Shown here: piece by piece, positions 9,579 to 19,302 of the stretch
How the letters are laid out: every line of letters starts with the position of its first letter
How positions within the stretch are numbered: position 1 is the stretch's first letter
From: Roseiconus lacunae
GTDB taxonomy: Bacteria; Planctomycetota; Planctomycetia; Pirellulales; Pirellulaceae
DNA: 64,000 nucleotides
Direction of reading: 5' to 3'
NCBI RefSeq assembly: GCF_008312935.1
Contig: NZ_VSZO01000006.1
Span: forward strand, 38,655 to 102,654
Program-made: the position numbers and the translations under genes
The notes under the pieces: model-generated
Database searches by the model: none
Told to the model about the DNA's origin: nothing
Seen by the model: the letters and a program-made list of their open reading frames with translations, nothing else

Positions 9579-9921
9579 CTCGAAAGATTACGAATCAGAT
9601 ACACCAACGTGCGGTAACGCACATTGATACTCTCAGCCACTCGCGTTGAAGAACAGTCAAGCTGAAAAACAGTCGATCACGCGGTGAGAGTGTCTCCTGA
9701 GAGCATCCGATAAGCTTAGCAATCCAGGGCCTACTTTCATTGGCTTGTCCGGTTTACCCCGTACGGTTGACAACGGGACTTGACGGTTACTCGTTTCGTT
9801 CTGGTTGCGCTTACAGAACCTTCACCGAACTCCGTTCCACGGAAACATGGTCGTCGATTGGCGTAGCTGGTAGATTCATTTCATCCTACTGCTTGTTTCC
9901 CTCGACACTTGATTGCCCGCC
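9579..9921. other. intergenic region between divergent genes
   Basis: This 343-bp gap separates the divergent PAS gene and phosphatase gene and must hold both promoters. A TTGACA hexamer occurs at about 9768 on the plus strand, but no convincing -10 partner was found. I see no gene, repeat or RNA structure that I can support. Confidence 0.5.
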
Positions 9922-11295
9922 ATGAACTGCCTCCCTAAGTTGCTCAACCATCGACGCATGTATGCACCGATAGTACGAACTCTCGCGCTCCTTTTGATCG
10001 CGATTCCAATGCTCGCAGGTGAATCGCCCGAATGTGACGCACACGAGTCTGCCGATCATCACGTGGCACCTCCCAGGCCTGCAGACTTCTATCGTCCTAC
10101 ATCGATTCCAGATCGTGTCGTATTGACATGGACGGGAAATCCCGCCAACTCCCAAGCGGTGACTTGGCGCACGTCGACGGCGGTTCGTCAGAGCATTGCC
10201 GAGATCGCGATCGCATCGGGAAACCCAAAGTTCACTGAAGACGCAAAGCAAGTGCGCGGAGAACGACAAGACTTGGAAACCGATCTTGGGAAAGCACGGT
10301 ACCACACCGTTAACTTCAACAACTTAAAGCCTGAGACGAAATACGCCTACCGCGTCGGTGATGGATCGAATTGGAGTGAGTGGTTTCACTTCCGGACCGC
10401 GAGCGATTTGCCGAAGCCGTTCTCGTTTATCTATTTCGGTGACGCTCAGAACAATTTGCGTTCTATGTGGTCACGAGTGATTCGCGAAGCTCATTCGGAC
10501 GCGCCCAAGGCTTCGTTCTTTTTACATGCCGGTGACTTGGTCAATCGAGCGGAGTCGGACGCAGAGTGGGGCGAGTGGTTTTATGCCGGCGGTTTTTTGA
10601 ACGGGATGATTCCCAGCATCCCCGTCCCCGGTAATCACGAACAAGCGAAGCAGGAGGACGGACGCCGAAGCTTGTCGCACCACTGGCGACCGACGTTTGC
10701 GCTGCCAACTCACGGTCCGGCAGGTTTGGAAGAAACGTGCTACACCCTGGTCTATCAAGGCGTTCGCATCATCGGACTCAATAGCAACACGAAGCTGGAT
10801 GAACAAGCGGAGTGGCTAGAACGACAACTTCAATCAAACCAGTGCCGCTGGGTGGTTTGCACGTTTCATCATCCGGTGTTCTCAACGGGAAAAGGCCGCG
10901 ACAACGATGAACTGCGGAAACGATGGAAGCCAATCCTAGATCGGTATCGCGTCGACTTAGTTTTGCAAGGACACGACCATACTTATGGGCGAACCGGACT
11001 CGGCACACCATCGGAATCCAACGTCCCCACAGGACTTAACAAACGTGAGCAGGAATACGGTACTGTCTACGTCGTCTCTGTGAGTGGACCAAAAATGTAT
11101 CAACTCCAGCACCATGATTTCATGGTCCGCCAAAAAGCCAATACGCAACTCTACCAGATCATTACGGTCGACGATGATCAATTGCATTTCGAATCTCGAA
11201 CTGCGGTCGGCGACGTTTTCGATTCGTTCACGTTGAAGAAAGTCCCAGGGCAAATCAACGAACTGGTTGAGACGACTTCACCGGCAAATGATTAA
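9922..11295 (+). CDS. purple acid phosphatase-like metallophosphoesterase, exported
   Basis: The start is taken at ATG 9922 (MNCLPKLLNHRRM), giving a hydrophobic export signal (TLALLLIAIPMLAGE) after a basic stretch; a TTG 9 bp earlier is in frame. The 457-residue protein has an N-terminal fibronectin-III-like domain typical of purple acid phosphatases (RVVLTWTGNPANSQAVTWRT, then LKPETKYAYRVGDG). A calcineurin-like catalytic domain follows, with its metal-binding blocks in order: YFGDAQ, HAGDLV, VPGNHE, FHHPVFS and GHDHTYGR. It should be a periplasmic or outer-surface phosphomonoesterase or phosphodiesterase that releases phosphate. No regulatory box for phosphate starvation was identified upstream. 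Confidence 0.85.
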   Translation: MNCLPKLLNHRRMYAPIVRTLALLLIAIPMLAGESPECDAHESADHHVAPPRPADFYRPTSIPDRVVLTWTGNPANSQAVTWRTSTAVRQSIAEIAIASGNPKFTEDAKQVRGERQDLETDLGKARYHTVNFNNLKPETKYAYRVGDGSNWSEWFHFRTASDLPKPFSFIYFGDAQNNLRSMWSRVIREAHSDAPKASFFLHAGDLVNRAESDAEWGEWFYAGGFLNGMIPSIPVPGNHEQAKQEDGRRSLSHHWRPTFALPTHGPAGLEETCYTLVYQGVRIIGLNSNTKLDEQAEWLERQLQSNQCRWVVCTFHHPVFSTGKGRDNDELRKRWKPILDRYRVDLVLQGHDHTYGRTGLGTPSESNVPTGLNKREQEYGTVYVVSVSGPKMYQLQHHDFMVRQKANTQLYQIITVDDDQLHFESRTAVGDVFDSFTLKKVPGQINELVETTSPAND

Positions 11296-11614
11296 TGGTT
11301 CCGTTTTTCGTCCATTCCGCCGCGTTTTCGGATCGCGTATCTTGCCTTCGGTTCGCTTCAAACCTCTCGTTGAACGCCAAAGCCAGCATGCAATCGGCTC
11401 GCCGGCATTGCACTCTGACGAATGCAGGCAATGCGGGATGAAATGCATCACCGACGCATGTTAGCGCTCAACTGATTCAATGCCAGCAATTAATTTGCGA
11501 TCAATCTGGTGTTGTCTTCACGCATCATGTAAGAGGTAGGCGACGACGTGGGTGGACATTGGATCGATTCCGCCCACGGCCCCGCACCACCCTCGACCAC
11601 CGGGCTCCGGCACG
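11296..11614. other. intergenic region
   Basis: This gap of about 319 bp lies between the phosphatase gene and the mechanosensitive channel gene on the same strand. Several imperfect GCATTG/CAATGC-type short inverted matches occur around 11390-11440, but none forms a convincing terminator. No gene is supported here. Confidence 0.4.
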
Positions 11615-14600
11615 ATGCCACCGATGCTCCAGTCTCGCCGTTACGCGATCGCGTTGCTCCTCGCGTTGCTGATTTGTCCAGCAACAATGCTCCATGCCCA
11701 GACGGCACGATTTCAAAGACCTCAAGGCTCGGAAAGCTGGATTCCCAACCCGGTTTCAAACGCGGGTGCGGTCAGCCATTCAATCGGATCACGTTTTCCC
11801 GCCCCGTCGGGGCCCTCGACCGAGCAGACGTCGCAATCCGAGGATAAGCGTTATGCAAATCCCTTTACCGGGACATTGCGACAATCGAGGCAGGATTCAC
11901 CGGCGACGACAGTTTCTGCTCACTTCGACACTCGTACGGGTGTGCCTTCCAGAACCGCGAATGCGATCTCAACGCCGTTCGCGGCGGAGTATGCTCCCTT
12001 CAATGCGCCTGTTGTCACAGCCGCAGGTGTTCGGGTGGCGGGCCAATCAACCGACCAACCTGTCGTTCGTTTGGCTCGACCTCGAACATCAGATCGAGAG
12101 GAAAAGGGCAGCGGCGTTCGACTGGCCGCCTCAACTGAAATCCCGGTTCAATCAAAAGTCGTCTACACACGAGCGATGGTCGATTCGGCCCGACAGAGCG
12201 AATCGCATTTCCAGCGAATTGCTGCCGGCGGTCCGAACCTGGTCAGTACCGTGGCAACCGAAAACGCACGTTTTGCCAAGTTGTGGGCCGACCTGGCCGA
12301 AGAATGCATCGCGTTGGCCGAACGCGTCGAAACCGCGCAGGCGAAGCTTCGATCAACCCAGCAAGACTATGACGATGTGACGGCCAAGATTGAAAAGTAT
12401 GGTTTGACGCCGACGATCGGTATCTTGCTCCGTCATAAAAAGGAACAGCTCGATCGCTGGCAAGCAAACGATTCTCAGACTGGGTGGGTTCACGCGTCGC
12501 TTCAAAAATCACGCGAAGCTCAACTCGACCTTGAGCTAGTGCCATTCGACGGAACCGAGGCAGCGATTCAAGCTTCCGAAGTACTCTCGCAAGCCGGTTT
12601 TGATCCGAACAAGCAAGAACAACAAACGTTGCGTTCGAACATCGAGCAGCTGTTGTCCGAACGCGCCGAGTGGTTGGCGGCACTGTGGGCAGGGCATCGT
12701 CATTATCAAGAACAATTGACGGAGATCGATGCGGTAACATCGGCCTCAAGTCAATTGACTCGGGATTACCGAAAGCTGATCAATCGACACGTCGTTTGGA
12801 TCCGAAGTGGTGAAACAATCGGTTGGACATCGTTCGGGAAACTTCGCCCCGGTTTAGCTTCACTGATGGATTCTGATCGCGGCAGTGAGTTTGGTTTTTC
12901 GCTACAGCAAAAGCTGGGTGTGAACTTAGCCTCTGGCATCGTGATCGCATTGCTGACGGTTGGATTGCTGGTTCTACGCTGGTGGGCCAAATCGATTCTC
13001 GTGGGGATCGGTAGCAAAACGCGATTGCGTGAATCAACAAAATCGACTCGAAAGTTAGCGGGATGTGGACTGACAGTCTTGGTCGCGTGTTTACTGCCAG
13101 CGGTATTTCTAATGATCGCGCGTTGGCTCGGTAGCGGCTACGTGTCCGAATCGTTGCTCCAAGCATCGAGCGGGTTTTATGCGTGCAGCTTGATCGCGCT
13201 GATGGTCGAATTGCCTCGGCAACTGCTCCGCGACTATGGGATCGTCGACAAACATCTGGGAATCGATCTGCCAAGGCGCCAGCGGGCCTGCCAGTATCTG
13301 ATGGTGGTCGGAACGGGATTAGTGCTCAGCGCTTACGTCGTGACCGTGACCGGATTGATCGACCAAGGAATGTGGCGAGAGTCGGTATCGCGAATCGGAT
13401 TAATTATCACTCTATTGCTGGTCGCCTGGACGTTCCACCGAGCCCTGCATCCGACGAAAGGAATCTTGGAACCAATCGTTGCGAAGTACGGCGGTTCGAT
13501 GATTCATCGCATCCGCGTGGTGTTGTATTTGTTTGCTATCGGTTCGCCGCTGGCGATCGCTTTTCTATCGGCGATCGGTTACGGGTTTACCGCCCAGGAA
13601 TTGATCCTGCGTTTTGCGGTTACGTTCTCGCTTGCCTTGATCTGCGCCACGCTATGGCCGGCGGTGAAAATTTTGGCCGCTCACGTATGGCGAGTGCTGA
13701 CCGGAGGGCAAAGTCCACAGCGCAAATTTGACGAATATGGCGAAATTGAACCGACCCACGAAATCGACTTGTCAGGTGGTTTGTATCTTGACCTGAAACA
13801 TCAGATCGCCTTCCTGTGCCAGTGTGGATTGGTTGTCGCCGGGATGTTGTTTCTCGGCTACCTTTGGATTGATGTTTTTCCTAATCTGCGCACCGGCAAC
13901 CCAGTTGTGTGGACGGTTCAGGAAACAGTCACCAAGCCGATTGTCAACGCCAATGGTCAAACCGTGATGCAGGCGAGCGTCGAAGAGATACCAGTGACGC
14001 TGGTGCATGTGTTCTTCGCTGCCGTCACGCTGTTTGTCGCGTTTCAAGTCGCGAAGTTGTTGCCCGCTTTGTTCGATGCGTTGGTGCTACAGCGAGTTTC
14101 GTTTGACGAGGGCATGGAACACTTTTCGCTGGTCCTCGGTCGATGCATACTGTTCGGCGTTGGATGTTTAATCGCGCTGAATTGGCTTGGCGTTCGTTGG
14201 CAAACCGTTCAGTGGCTTGCCGTCGGCCTTACCATCGGACTCGGTTTTGGCCTGCAAGACATGGTCCGAAACGTCTTTGGCGGCTTGGTGGTACTGTTTG
14301 AAAAACCCGCTTCCCTCGGCGACTTGATCACCATCGGGCGAATTACCGGACGTGTTGCGAAGCAGCACTTACGGACCACCGTCCTGACCGATGATGACGG
14401 GCGTGAAAACATCATTCCGAATAAAAAGTTCGTCACCGACGACGTGGTTAATTGGATGGGAGCTGGCCGGTTGACCGTGATCCCAATCGAAGTTGCCGTG
14501 ACCAAGGATGAGCGCCCAGCGGATATCTGTCGCACGCTGCAGGAATTTGCCGCCGAACAGGAGAACGTTCTTGTCGCCCCGGCACCGCAGGCCACGCTCG

Positions 14601-14815
14601 TGTGTATCTCCAAGCATTCCCAGCGGATAGAAATACGCGTTTGGATCGAAGACGGTAAGTTGGCCGTCGCGTTCAGAAATGACCTGCTTAAACGGTTCCG
14701 AAAGTATCTTGGTGACCTCAGCATGCTCGTCAAAGAACAGCCCGAACAGCCAGTGATCCGGGATTTGGCGAAGGATCAAGACCTGTTTACGAAGCCATCG
14801 CGGCGGTCCGCCTAA
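11615..14815 (+). CDS. large MscS/MscK-type mechanosensitive ion channel
   Basis: The ATG at 11615 (MPPMLQSRRYAIALLLALLICPATMLHAQ) gives a clear signal peptide; the upstream ATG at 11552 does not. The protein has 1066 residues. Its parts in order are an export signal, about 110 disordered residues, a periplasmic helical region with coiled-coil character (about residues 160-380), a series of membrane segments (from about 430 to 830), and the MscS pore and beta domain. The pore helix reads LGFGLQDMVRNVFGGLVVLFEKP, and DLITIGRITGRV and NIIPNKKFVTDDVVNW follow. This layout is that of MscK/YbiO-sized channels, which release solutes on hypo-osmotic shock. It resides in the inner membrane. It stands alone in its transcription unit, about 180 bp before an L7/L12-like gene. 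Confidence 0.9.
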   Translation: MPPMLQSRRYAIALLLALLICPATMLHAQTARFQRPQGSESWIPNPVSNAGAVSHSIGSRFPAPSGPSTEQTSQSEDKRYANPFTGTLRQSRQDSPATTVSAHFDTRTGVPSRTANAISTPFAAEYAPFNAPVVTAAGVRVAGQSTDQPVVRLARPRTSDREEKGSGVRLAASTEIPVQSKVVYTRAMVDSARQSESHFQRIAAGGPNLVSTVATENARFAKLWADLAEECIALAERVETAQAKLRSTQQDYDDVTAKIEKYGLTPTIGILLRHKKEQLDRWQANDSQTGWVHASLQKSREAQLDLELVPFDGTEAAIQASEVLSQAGFDPNKQEQQTLRSNIEQLLSERAEWLAALWAGHRHYQEQLTEIDAVTSASSQLTRDYRKLINRHVVWIRSGETIGWTSFGKLRPGLASLMDSDRGSEFGFSLQQKLGVNLASGIVIALLTVGLLVLRWWAKSILVGIGSKTRLRESTKSTRKLAGCGLTVLVACLLPAVFLMIARWLGSGYVSESLLQASSGFYACSLIALMVELPRQLLRDYGIVDKHLGIDLPRRQRACQYLMVVGTGLVLSAYVVTVTGLIDQGMWRESVSRIGLIITLLLVAWTFHRALHPTKGILEPIVAKYGGSMIHRIRVVLYLFAIGSPLAIAFLSAIGYGFTAQELILRFAVTFSLALICATLWPAVKILAAHVWRVLTGGQSPQRKFDEYGEIEPTHEIDLSGGLYLDLKHQIAFLCQCGLVVAGMLFLGYLWIDVFPNLRTGNPVVWTVQETVTKPIVNANGQTVMQASVEEIPVTLVHVFFAAVTLFVAFQVAKLLPALFDALVLQRVSFDEGMEHFSLVLGRCILFGVGCLIALNWLGVRWQTVQWLAVGLTIGLGFGLQDMVRNVFGGLVVLFEKPASLGDLITIGRITGRVAKQHLRTTVLTDDDGRENIIPNKKFVTDDVVNWMGAGRLTVIPIEVAVTKDERPADICRTLQEFAAEQENVLVAPAPQATLVCISKHSQRIEIRVWIEDGKLAVAFRNDLLKRFRKYLGDLSMLVKEQPEQPVIRDLAKDQDLFTKPSRRSA

Positions 14816-14992
14816 GTAAATCTCCACCGGCAAACGGTAGGCTACGGCCGCCGCCACAACTCGACCGGCAAACTTGGCAAAATACGGCGCCCAAACCTGC
14901 TACGATATCTGCCTACCCTGTAAACCGTCGCCGTGTCTGGAACACACGGACGTTCGCGTTTCAGGTTCGCAACTCGCTTCAAATTGGAAACC

Positions 14993-15421
14993 ATGCCGAG
15001 TGCCCCAGACGAATTTCTGTTAGACATCCGCGCGCTCGTTAATGCTGGAAAAAAAATCGAAGCGGTCAAACGGGTACGTCAGCGCGAACGTTGTTCGTTG
15101 CGGCAGGCCCTGCAAATCGTCGATTCGATTGAGTGCGGCGAGTCGGTTCATCTAAACGAAACGCCTGATACGCTTGATGAACACCACATGGATGCGATCT
15201 TAGATGCAATCGATCGTGGCAACAAACTGGAAGCAGTGAAGCTGTACCGCGATGCATCTGGGAACAACCTACGCGAGTGCAAAGAGTTTGTCGAGGGACT
15301 CATGAATCGATTGGGAACTCGTTCGGCAGTGACCTCCAAGAGCGGATGTGCCGGAAGTCTCTTGTTGGCCGCCATAGGTTTGATCGGAACAATCCATTGG
15401 TTGGCCAACAGCTTGGTCTAG
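14993..15421 (+). CDS. membrane-anchored protein with two L7/L12 C-terminal-like domains
   Basis: The ATG at 14993 (MPSAPDEFLLDIRALV) is chosen because the conserved part begins at once; a start at 14933 would add 20 basic residues. The 142-residue protein has two copies of a helical unit like the C-terminal domain of ribosomal protein L7/L12: IRALVNAGKKIEAVKRVRQ...SLRQALQIVDSI and ILDAIDRGNKLEAVKLYRD...NLRECKEFVEGL. It ends in one membrane segment (SLLLAAIGLIGTIHWLANSLV). In L7/L12 this domain binds translation factors. Free-standing copies are common in bacteria and have no assigned role. It precedes two zinc-ribbon membrane proteins, but a 150-bp gap makes a shared operon uncertain. Confidence 0.7.
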   Translation: MPSAPDEFLLDIRALVNAGKKIEAVKRVRQRERCSLRQALQIVDSIECGESVHLNETPDTLDEHHMDAILDAIDRGNKLEAVKLYRDASGNNLRECKEFVEGLMNRLGTRSAVTSKSGCAGSLLLAAIGLIGTIHWLANSLV

Positions 15422-15444
15422 TACTTCGTCAACCATCGATTTTA

Positions 15445-15499
15445 GGATTAGCCGCATGGCGTTGGCCACAGTTCGGTGCATTAACCAGGGTTAACGCCC
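15445..15499. repeat. dispersed intergenic repeat, copy 1
   Basis: This 55-bp segment begins GGATTAGCCGC and ends CCAGGGTTAACGCC. Its first 30 bp match 36704-36733 at 26 of 30 positions. Its two ends (GGATTAGC and CCAGGGTTAACGCC) recur at nearly the same distance at 30119-30174. It contains GGCGTT (15459-15464) and AACGCC (about 15493-15498), which can pair. It lies between the L7/L12-like gene and the first zinc-ribbon gene. Confidence 0.6.
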
Positions 15500-15573
15500 T
15501 TCGACTGATGGATGCAACCGAAATTCAAATTGCGTAGAACATTGAAAGTGCTACCGCGAGGAGCCGAATCGTC

Positions 15574-16518
15574 ATGACGAGTGCGTCGCTAACGACCGAC
15601 GAGAATAAGGTTGAGATTTCATGCCAGAGTTGCGGATCACAATTGATCCTCGATGCGCATCAATTGTCGACCGTTTGCCCATATTGTGGTTCACCTTCGG
15701 TTATTAGCCGCCCACCACGTCAAGACATTCCCACGCCTGCGTTCGTCATTGGCTTTCAAATTGAGAAACAACGTGCCGCCGATCTTGCTCGCCAGTGGCT
15801 ACGCCGAGGAAAATTATTTGCGCCGAAAGATTTCAAATCGGCGATCCCCAATTTGATTCAAGGAATCTATTTGCCCGTCTATTTGTACGGATCCACGGCC
15901 CAGACGCTCTATACCGCGAGTATCGGCGAAAACTACACCGAGACAGAAACTTACACAACGCGCGACGCAAACGGAAAAACGGTGACGCGAACACGGACGG
16001 TCGTCAAAACGGAGTATCGACATCTCGACGGCAAGCACGCTTGCTATGTGATGGATGTCATCGTGTCGGCTTCCAAGGGAGTCAGTAACTCGCAATTCCA
16101 AGCGATCGAACCGTATGATCTGCGGGCCATACGAAGATACGAACCCGCGATGATTGCAGGTTGGGCCGCCGAGGAACCTTCTCGAAGTCAGGCGAATTGC
16201 TTTGACCTCGCTCGCGAAGAAACACGGGCATCGATCCAGCGGCAACTCAATCAATTCATGCCGGGAGATTCGTTTCGTGGGCTCGATTTTCGAATCAACT
16301 TTACACGAGAGTTCATTGACCTGGCGCTGCTTCCCGTCTGGTGTTTCGCGGTTCGATATAGCGAAGACAAACCGCCGGTGCAAATCCTGGTCAATGGCCA
16401 GACCGGGCAAGTCGCCGGTAACGCTCCCGTATCGCTTGGCAAAGTTTCGATGGTCGTTTTGGCTGTCGTGGTCGGGATCGCTTTGCTGATTGGTTTGATG
16501 ATATTGGCACAAGGGTAG
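15574..16518 (+). CDS. zinc-ribbon membrane protein
   Basis: The 314-residue protein begins with a zinc ribbon (CQSCG at 17-21, CPYCG at 35-39), reminiscent of TFIIB-type ribbons. A soluble middle follows that contains a polar Thr/Glu/Arg-rich loop (about residues 125-150: TETETYTT...TVTRTRTVVKTEY), and it ends with one membrane segment (VSMVVLAVVVGIALLIGLMIL). I recognise the architecture of poorly characterised bacterial zinc-ribbon membrane proteins, which databases sometimes mislabel as primosomal protein. No function is assigned. The stop is 3 bp before the ATG of a paralogue, so the two are translated together and may form a hetero-oligomer. Confidence 0.7.
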   Translation: MTSASLTTDENKVEISCQSCGSQLILDAHQLSTVCPYCGSPSVISRPPRQDIPTPAFVIGFQIEKQRAADLARQWLRRGKLFAPKDFKSAIPNLIQGIYLPVYLYGSTAQTLYTASIGENYTETETYTTRDANGKTVTRTRTVVKTEYRHLDGKHACYVMDVIVSASKGVSNSQFQAIEPYDLRAIRRYEPAMIAGWAAEEPSRSQANCFDLAREETRASIQRQLNQFMPGDSFRGLDFRINFTREFIDLALLPVWCFAVRYSEDKPPVQILVNGQTGQVAGNAPVSLGKVSMVVLAVVVGIALLIGLMILAQG

Positions 16519-16521
16519 CGC

Positions 16522-17481
16522 ATGAACGCAGAAACAGTAAACTGCCAACAGTGCGAAAGTCCCCTCGAGAAAGGGGATCTCCGTTGCTCCGTTTGTGGCT
16601 TTGCGGCGCCGATGGCTGGCCATTCGTCAGTCCTGAAGGCGGTTCAGATACTGCGGTGTACCGGATGTGGCGCGGCACTGGCCTACGACGCCAAAAAACA
16701 AGCCCCCGCTTGTTCGTTTTGCAACAGCGTTGTCAAAGTGGAAACGATCACCGATCCGGTGGAACAGACGGAGGGCTATCTGCCGTTTACCGTCACTCAA
16801 GAAGAGGCCCGTGAAGCACTTCGTCGATGGTTGCATACGCTCGGATGGTTTCGACCGTCAGACCTCACCTCGGCCGCCCGCATCCGTGAGCTTAAACCGC
16901 TTTGGTGGGTCGCTTGGGTCTTCGACGCGGATGCACTGGTCAGTTGGGCGGCGGACTCCAACGCAGACAGCCGACGTTCTGACTGGGCCCCGCATTCTGG
17001 TCAGTGTAACGTCAACTTTCGCCAGATCCTGTCCTCGGCATCACGGGGGCTTTCGGCTGGCGAAGCCCAGCAAGTTGCCGTGGGCGTCGATCTGGCTCAT
17101 GTACACCCCGATCCGATTGGTGCAGACGATGCGATTGTCGAACAATTTGATGCGCAGCGATCACAAGCGAGGCAACAAATTTCCAATGCCGTTTACGAAC
17201 AAGCCAAACAGCACGTGTCGGTGAATGAAGTTCCAGGAACCAAGGTGCGGAACCTGAATGTATCGCTGGTTGTCACGGGGCTCTCGTCAAGACGACTTTC
17301 GCTGCCAGCCTACGTGATGGCTTACGAATACAAACAGCAGCTTTACCGCGTTGTAATTAATGGGCAAGACGTCCGCGCACTCGTTGGCAATGCACCTTAC
17401 TCGATGTTCAAAATCATCGCGTCAGTGCTGTTGGTCGGTGTCGTTGCTTTGATCGTACTTGCGGCCCTCGCGGCAAGTTGA
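16522..17481 (+). CDS. double zinc-ribbon membrane protein, paralogue of the preceding gene
   Basis: The 319-residue protein has two zinc ribbons in tandem: C8/C11 with C22/C25, and C46/C49 with C64/C67. Next is a middle domain with the same layout as the upstream paralogue (LRRWLHTLGWFRPSDL here, ARQWLRRGKLFAPKDF there; QVLVNGQTG-like VVINGQDVRALVGNAP near the end). It ends in a membrane helix (IIASVLLVGVVALIVLAALAAS). The paralogue has only one ribbon, so this copy gained one or the other lost one. It is the second gene of a tight pair and converges on the sugar kinase gene, whose stop lies 14 bp further on. Confidence 0.7.
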   Translation: MNAETVNCQQCESPLEKGDLRCSVCGFAAPMAGHSSVLKAVQILRCTGCGAALAYDAKKQAPACSFCNSVVKVETITDPVEQTEGYLPFTVTQEEAREALRRWLHTLGWFRPSDLTSAARIRELKPLWWVAWVFDADALVSWAADSNADSRRSDWAPHSGQCNVNFRQILSSASRGLSAGEAQQVAVGVDLAHVHPDPIGADDAIVEQFDAQRSQARQQISNAVYEQAKQHVSVNEVPGTKVRNLNVSLVVTGLSSRRLSLPAYVMAYEYKQQLYRVVINGQDVRALVGNAPYSMFKIIASVLLVGVVALIVLAALAAS

Positions 17482-17495
17482 TGTTTCATGAACAC

Positions 17496-18524
17496 TTATC
17501 GACGGATACGCCCGGCAGAGCTTCCTGCCATAGCCTCTAAGATTTCCGAACGCTCGATCAAACTAAAGTCACCGGGAATCGTGTGCGCCAATTGACACGC
17601 GGCCACGGCAAATTCGATGGTATCGATCGCCGAAGAAAAACGATCGGATGCGAGCGAATCAATCAAAGCGGCCGCGAACGCGTCACCAGTTCCAATCCGA
17701 TCGACGACGCTGGTGATGTTTGCAGTTCCGGACACTGCGGGATCTTGGTCGCGCGAATGCAGTTCCGCAGAAAAACGTTGCTCCCCGCCACTGCCGCTTC
17801 TTCGCGTCAACACGACATGCTGGACGTTTTCATATGCGTTTAAGATCTGCGTTGGCAACGCCGTTTTCTCATCCTGAGGAAACCCAAGTCGATTAACGAA
17901 ATCGTCGACACCGCCGATCAGCACGTCAACTTCGCAGGCGAGCTTGGACATCCACCGAAACGCAAGTTCGGCCGGGGAGCATGACGGATCCCAACGCCAA
18001 AGCTTCGAGCGAAAATTCATGTCCATCGCGATCCGAATTCCGGAGCGTTTTGCCCGACCGATCGCTTCGCATGTCATTTCCGCCGCAAGTTTCGAAATCG
18101 CGGGGGTAATTCCCGTGATCACCAACCAATCCGCATTTGCGAATATAGCCTCCCAGTCGTAGCGGTCAGCAGAAGTCGTCGCGAACGCAGACCGATCACG
18201 ATCGTAAATCACTTGCCCGGCACGAGCGCCAACAGCTTGTTCGACGAAATACAATCCGAGTCGAGAATCGTCGACGAAAACGGTCTGGCGGCTGTCAACA
18301 TTCATCGCACGCAGTTCCGTCACACAAGCGTGCCCGATCGGATTATTGGGGAGCGCGGTAACAAACGCAGCCGAGTTTCCAAGCCGTGCAAGAAGTGCGG
18401 CAATCGATGCTTCCGCGCCCCCGAAGGTTACCGCCATGGTTCCTGGAACGGCCTGTTCAAAACGTGCGAAACCTTGGGTACAGAAACGCCCCATGATTTC
18501 ACCGATGGTGACAAAACTCTTCAC
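17496..18524 (-). CDS. kdgK: PfkB-family sugar kinase, probably 2-keto-3-deoxygluconate kinase
   Basis: The 342-residue protein is a ribokinase/PfkB-fold kinase. It starts MKSFVTIGEIMGRF, continues with FGGAEASIAALLARLG (substrate side) and carries the catalytic signature DRIGTGDAFAAALIDSL, whose Asp is the general base. Sequence alone gives only the family. The KDG kinase assignment rests on the neighbour immediately upstream, a KDPG aldolase, which uses the product of this reaction. It is the last gene of the minus-strand block and begins 87 bp after the aldolase stop. Confidence 0.75.
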   Translation of the reverse strand: MKSFVTIGEIMGRFCTQGFARFEQAVPGTMAVTFGGAEASIAALLARLGNSAAFVTALPNNPIGHACVTELRAMNVDSRQTVFVDDSRLGLYFVEQAVGARAGQVIYDRDRSAFATTSADRYDWEAIFANADWLVITGITPAISKLAAEMTCEAIGRAKRSGIRIAMDMNFRSKLWRWDPSCSPAELAFRWMSKLACEVDVLIGGVDDFVNRLGFPQDEKTALPTQILNAYENVQHVVLTRRSGSGGEQRFSAELHSRDQDPAVSGTANITSVVDRIGTGDAFAAALIDSLASDRFSSAIDTIEFAVAACQLAHTIPGDFSLIERSEILEAMAGSSAGRIRR

Positions 18525-18611
18525 TTGGTTGGGCCTTCCTGGGCGGAAAGGGAGGATCGTCGATTGAACGCATCAAAGTTTCGGCTTCTTCTAAACCAAT
18601 CCCCGACAACG

Positions 18612-19298
18612 TCAGCTCGACGGGTTGCGGGCGGCTTCGACTAGGCGTGCCATCGTCTTGGCTCGCTTACCGATCTCCACCCAACGATGTTGCTGGATCC
18701 ATTGACGTGGTGCGATCCATGAGCCTCCGATACTGTGCACGCTGCTCGAACGAGCATAGTCGCTTACGTTATCAGAATTTATTCCACCAAGCGGAATGAA
18801 TTGCAGATCGAGGTGTGCGTATGGCCCGGCGATCGCATGAAGATAGCTGATTCCCCCAGACGGTTCGGCGGGGAAAAATTTCAACAATTGGCAATTTAGC
18901 GAAACGGCAATTTCAATTTCCGAGGGTGTACACACCCCAGGGGCAAAGGGCAGTTGGAACTGCGATGCGGCTCGAAGCGTTTCTGGATTCAATCCCGGTG
19001 CGACGGCGAATTGAGCACCGGCACTTTTCGCTTCCCGAACCTGATCGATCGTGAGCACTGTCCCCGCACCAATGACAAGCTCGGCAAACTCGTCCGCAAG
19101 ACGTTCGATCGCCCCAAGGGCCTGCGGTGTCCGCAGCGTCAGTTCGATGGCGTCGATTCCATTGGCGAGCAGCGTTTCCGCCAACGGAATCGCATCATCC
19201 GCAGAATCAACGACCAACACAGCGATCACGCCGGCTCGGCGAATTCGCGCGGAAAGGTCGGAGGGAAATCGATGGCAATGTCGATTTTCGATTTGCAT
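18612..19298 (-). CDS. eda: KDPG/KHG aldolase (Entner-Doudoroff)
   Basis: The ATG at 19298 (MQIENRHCHRFPSDL) is preferred over the in-frame ATG 26 codons upstream, because the longer form would overlap the 3' end of the preceding gene by 74 bp. With this choice the two are separated by 4 bp. The 228-residue protein is a class I aldolase of the Eda type: AGVIAVLVVDSADDA, the catalytic Glu in IDAIELTLRTPQA, VIGAGTVLT, PGVCTPSEIE, the Schiff-base Lys in CQLLKFFPAEPSGG, and IPLGGINSDN. It cleaves 2-keto-3-deoxy-6-phosphogluconate to pyruvate and glyceraldehyde 3-phosphate. Its place directly after DNA-repair genes is unusual and may only reflect read-through transcription. Confidence 0.85.
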   Translation of the reverse strand: MQIENRHCHRFPSDLSARIRRAGVIAVLVVDSADDAIPLAETLLANGIDAIELTLRTPQALGAIERLADEFAELVIGAGTVLTIDQVREAKSAGAQFAVAPGLNPETLRAASQFQLPFAPGVCTPSEIEIAVSLNCQLLKFFPAEPSGGISYLHAIAGPYAHLDLQFIPLGGINSDNVSDYARSSSVHSIGGSWIAPRQWIQQHRWVEIGKRAKTMARLVEAARNPSS

Positions 19299-19302
19299 GG
19301 CA

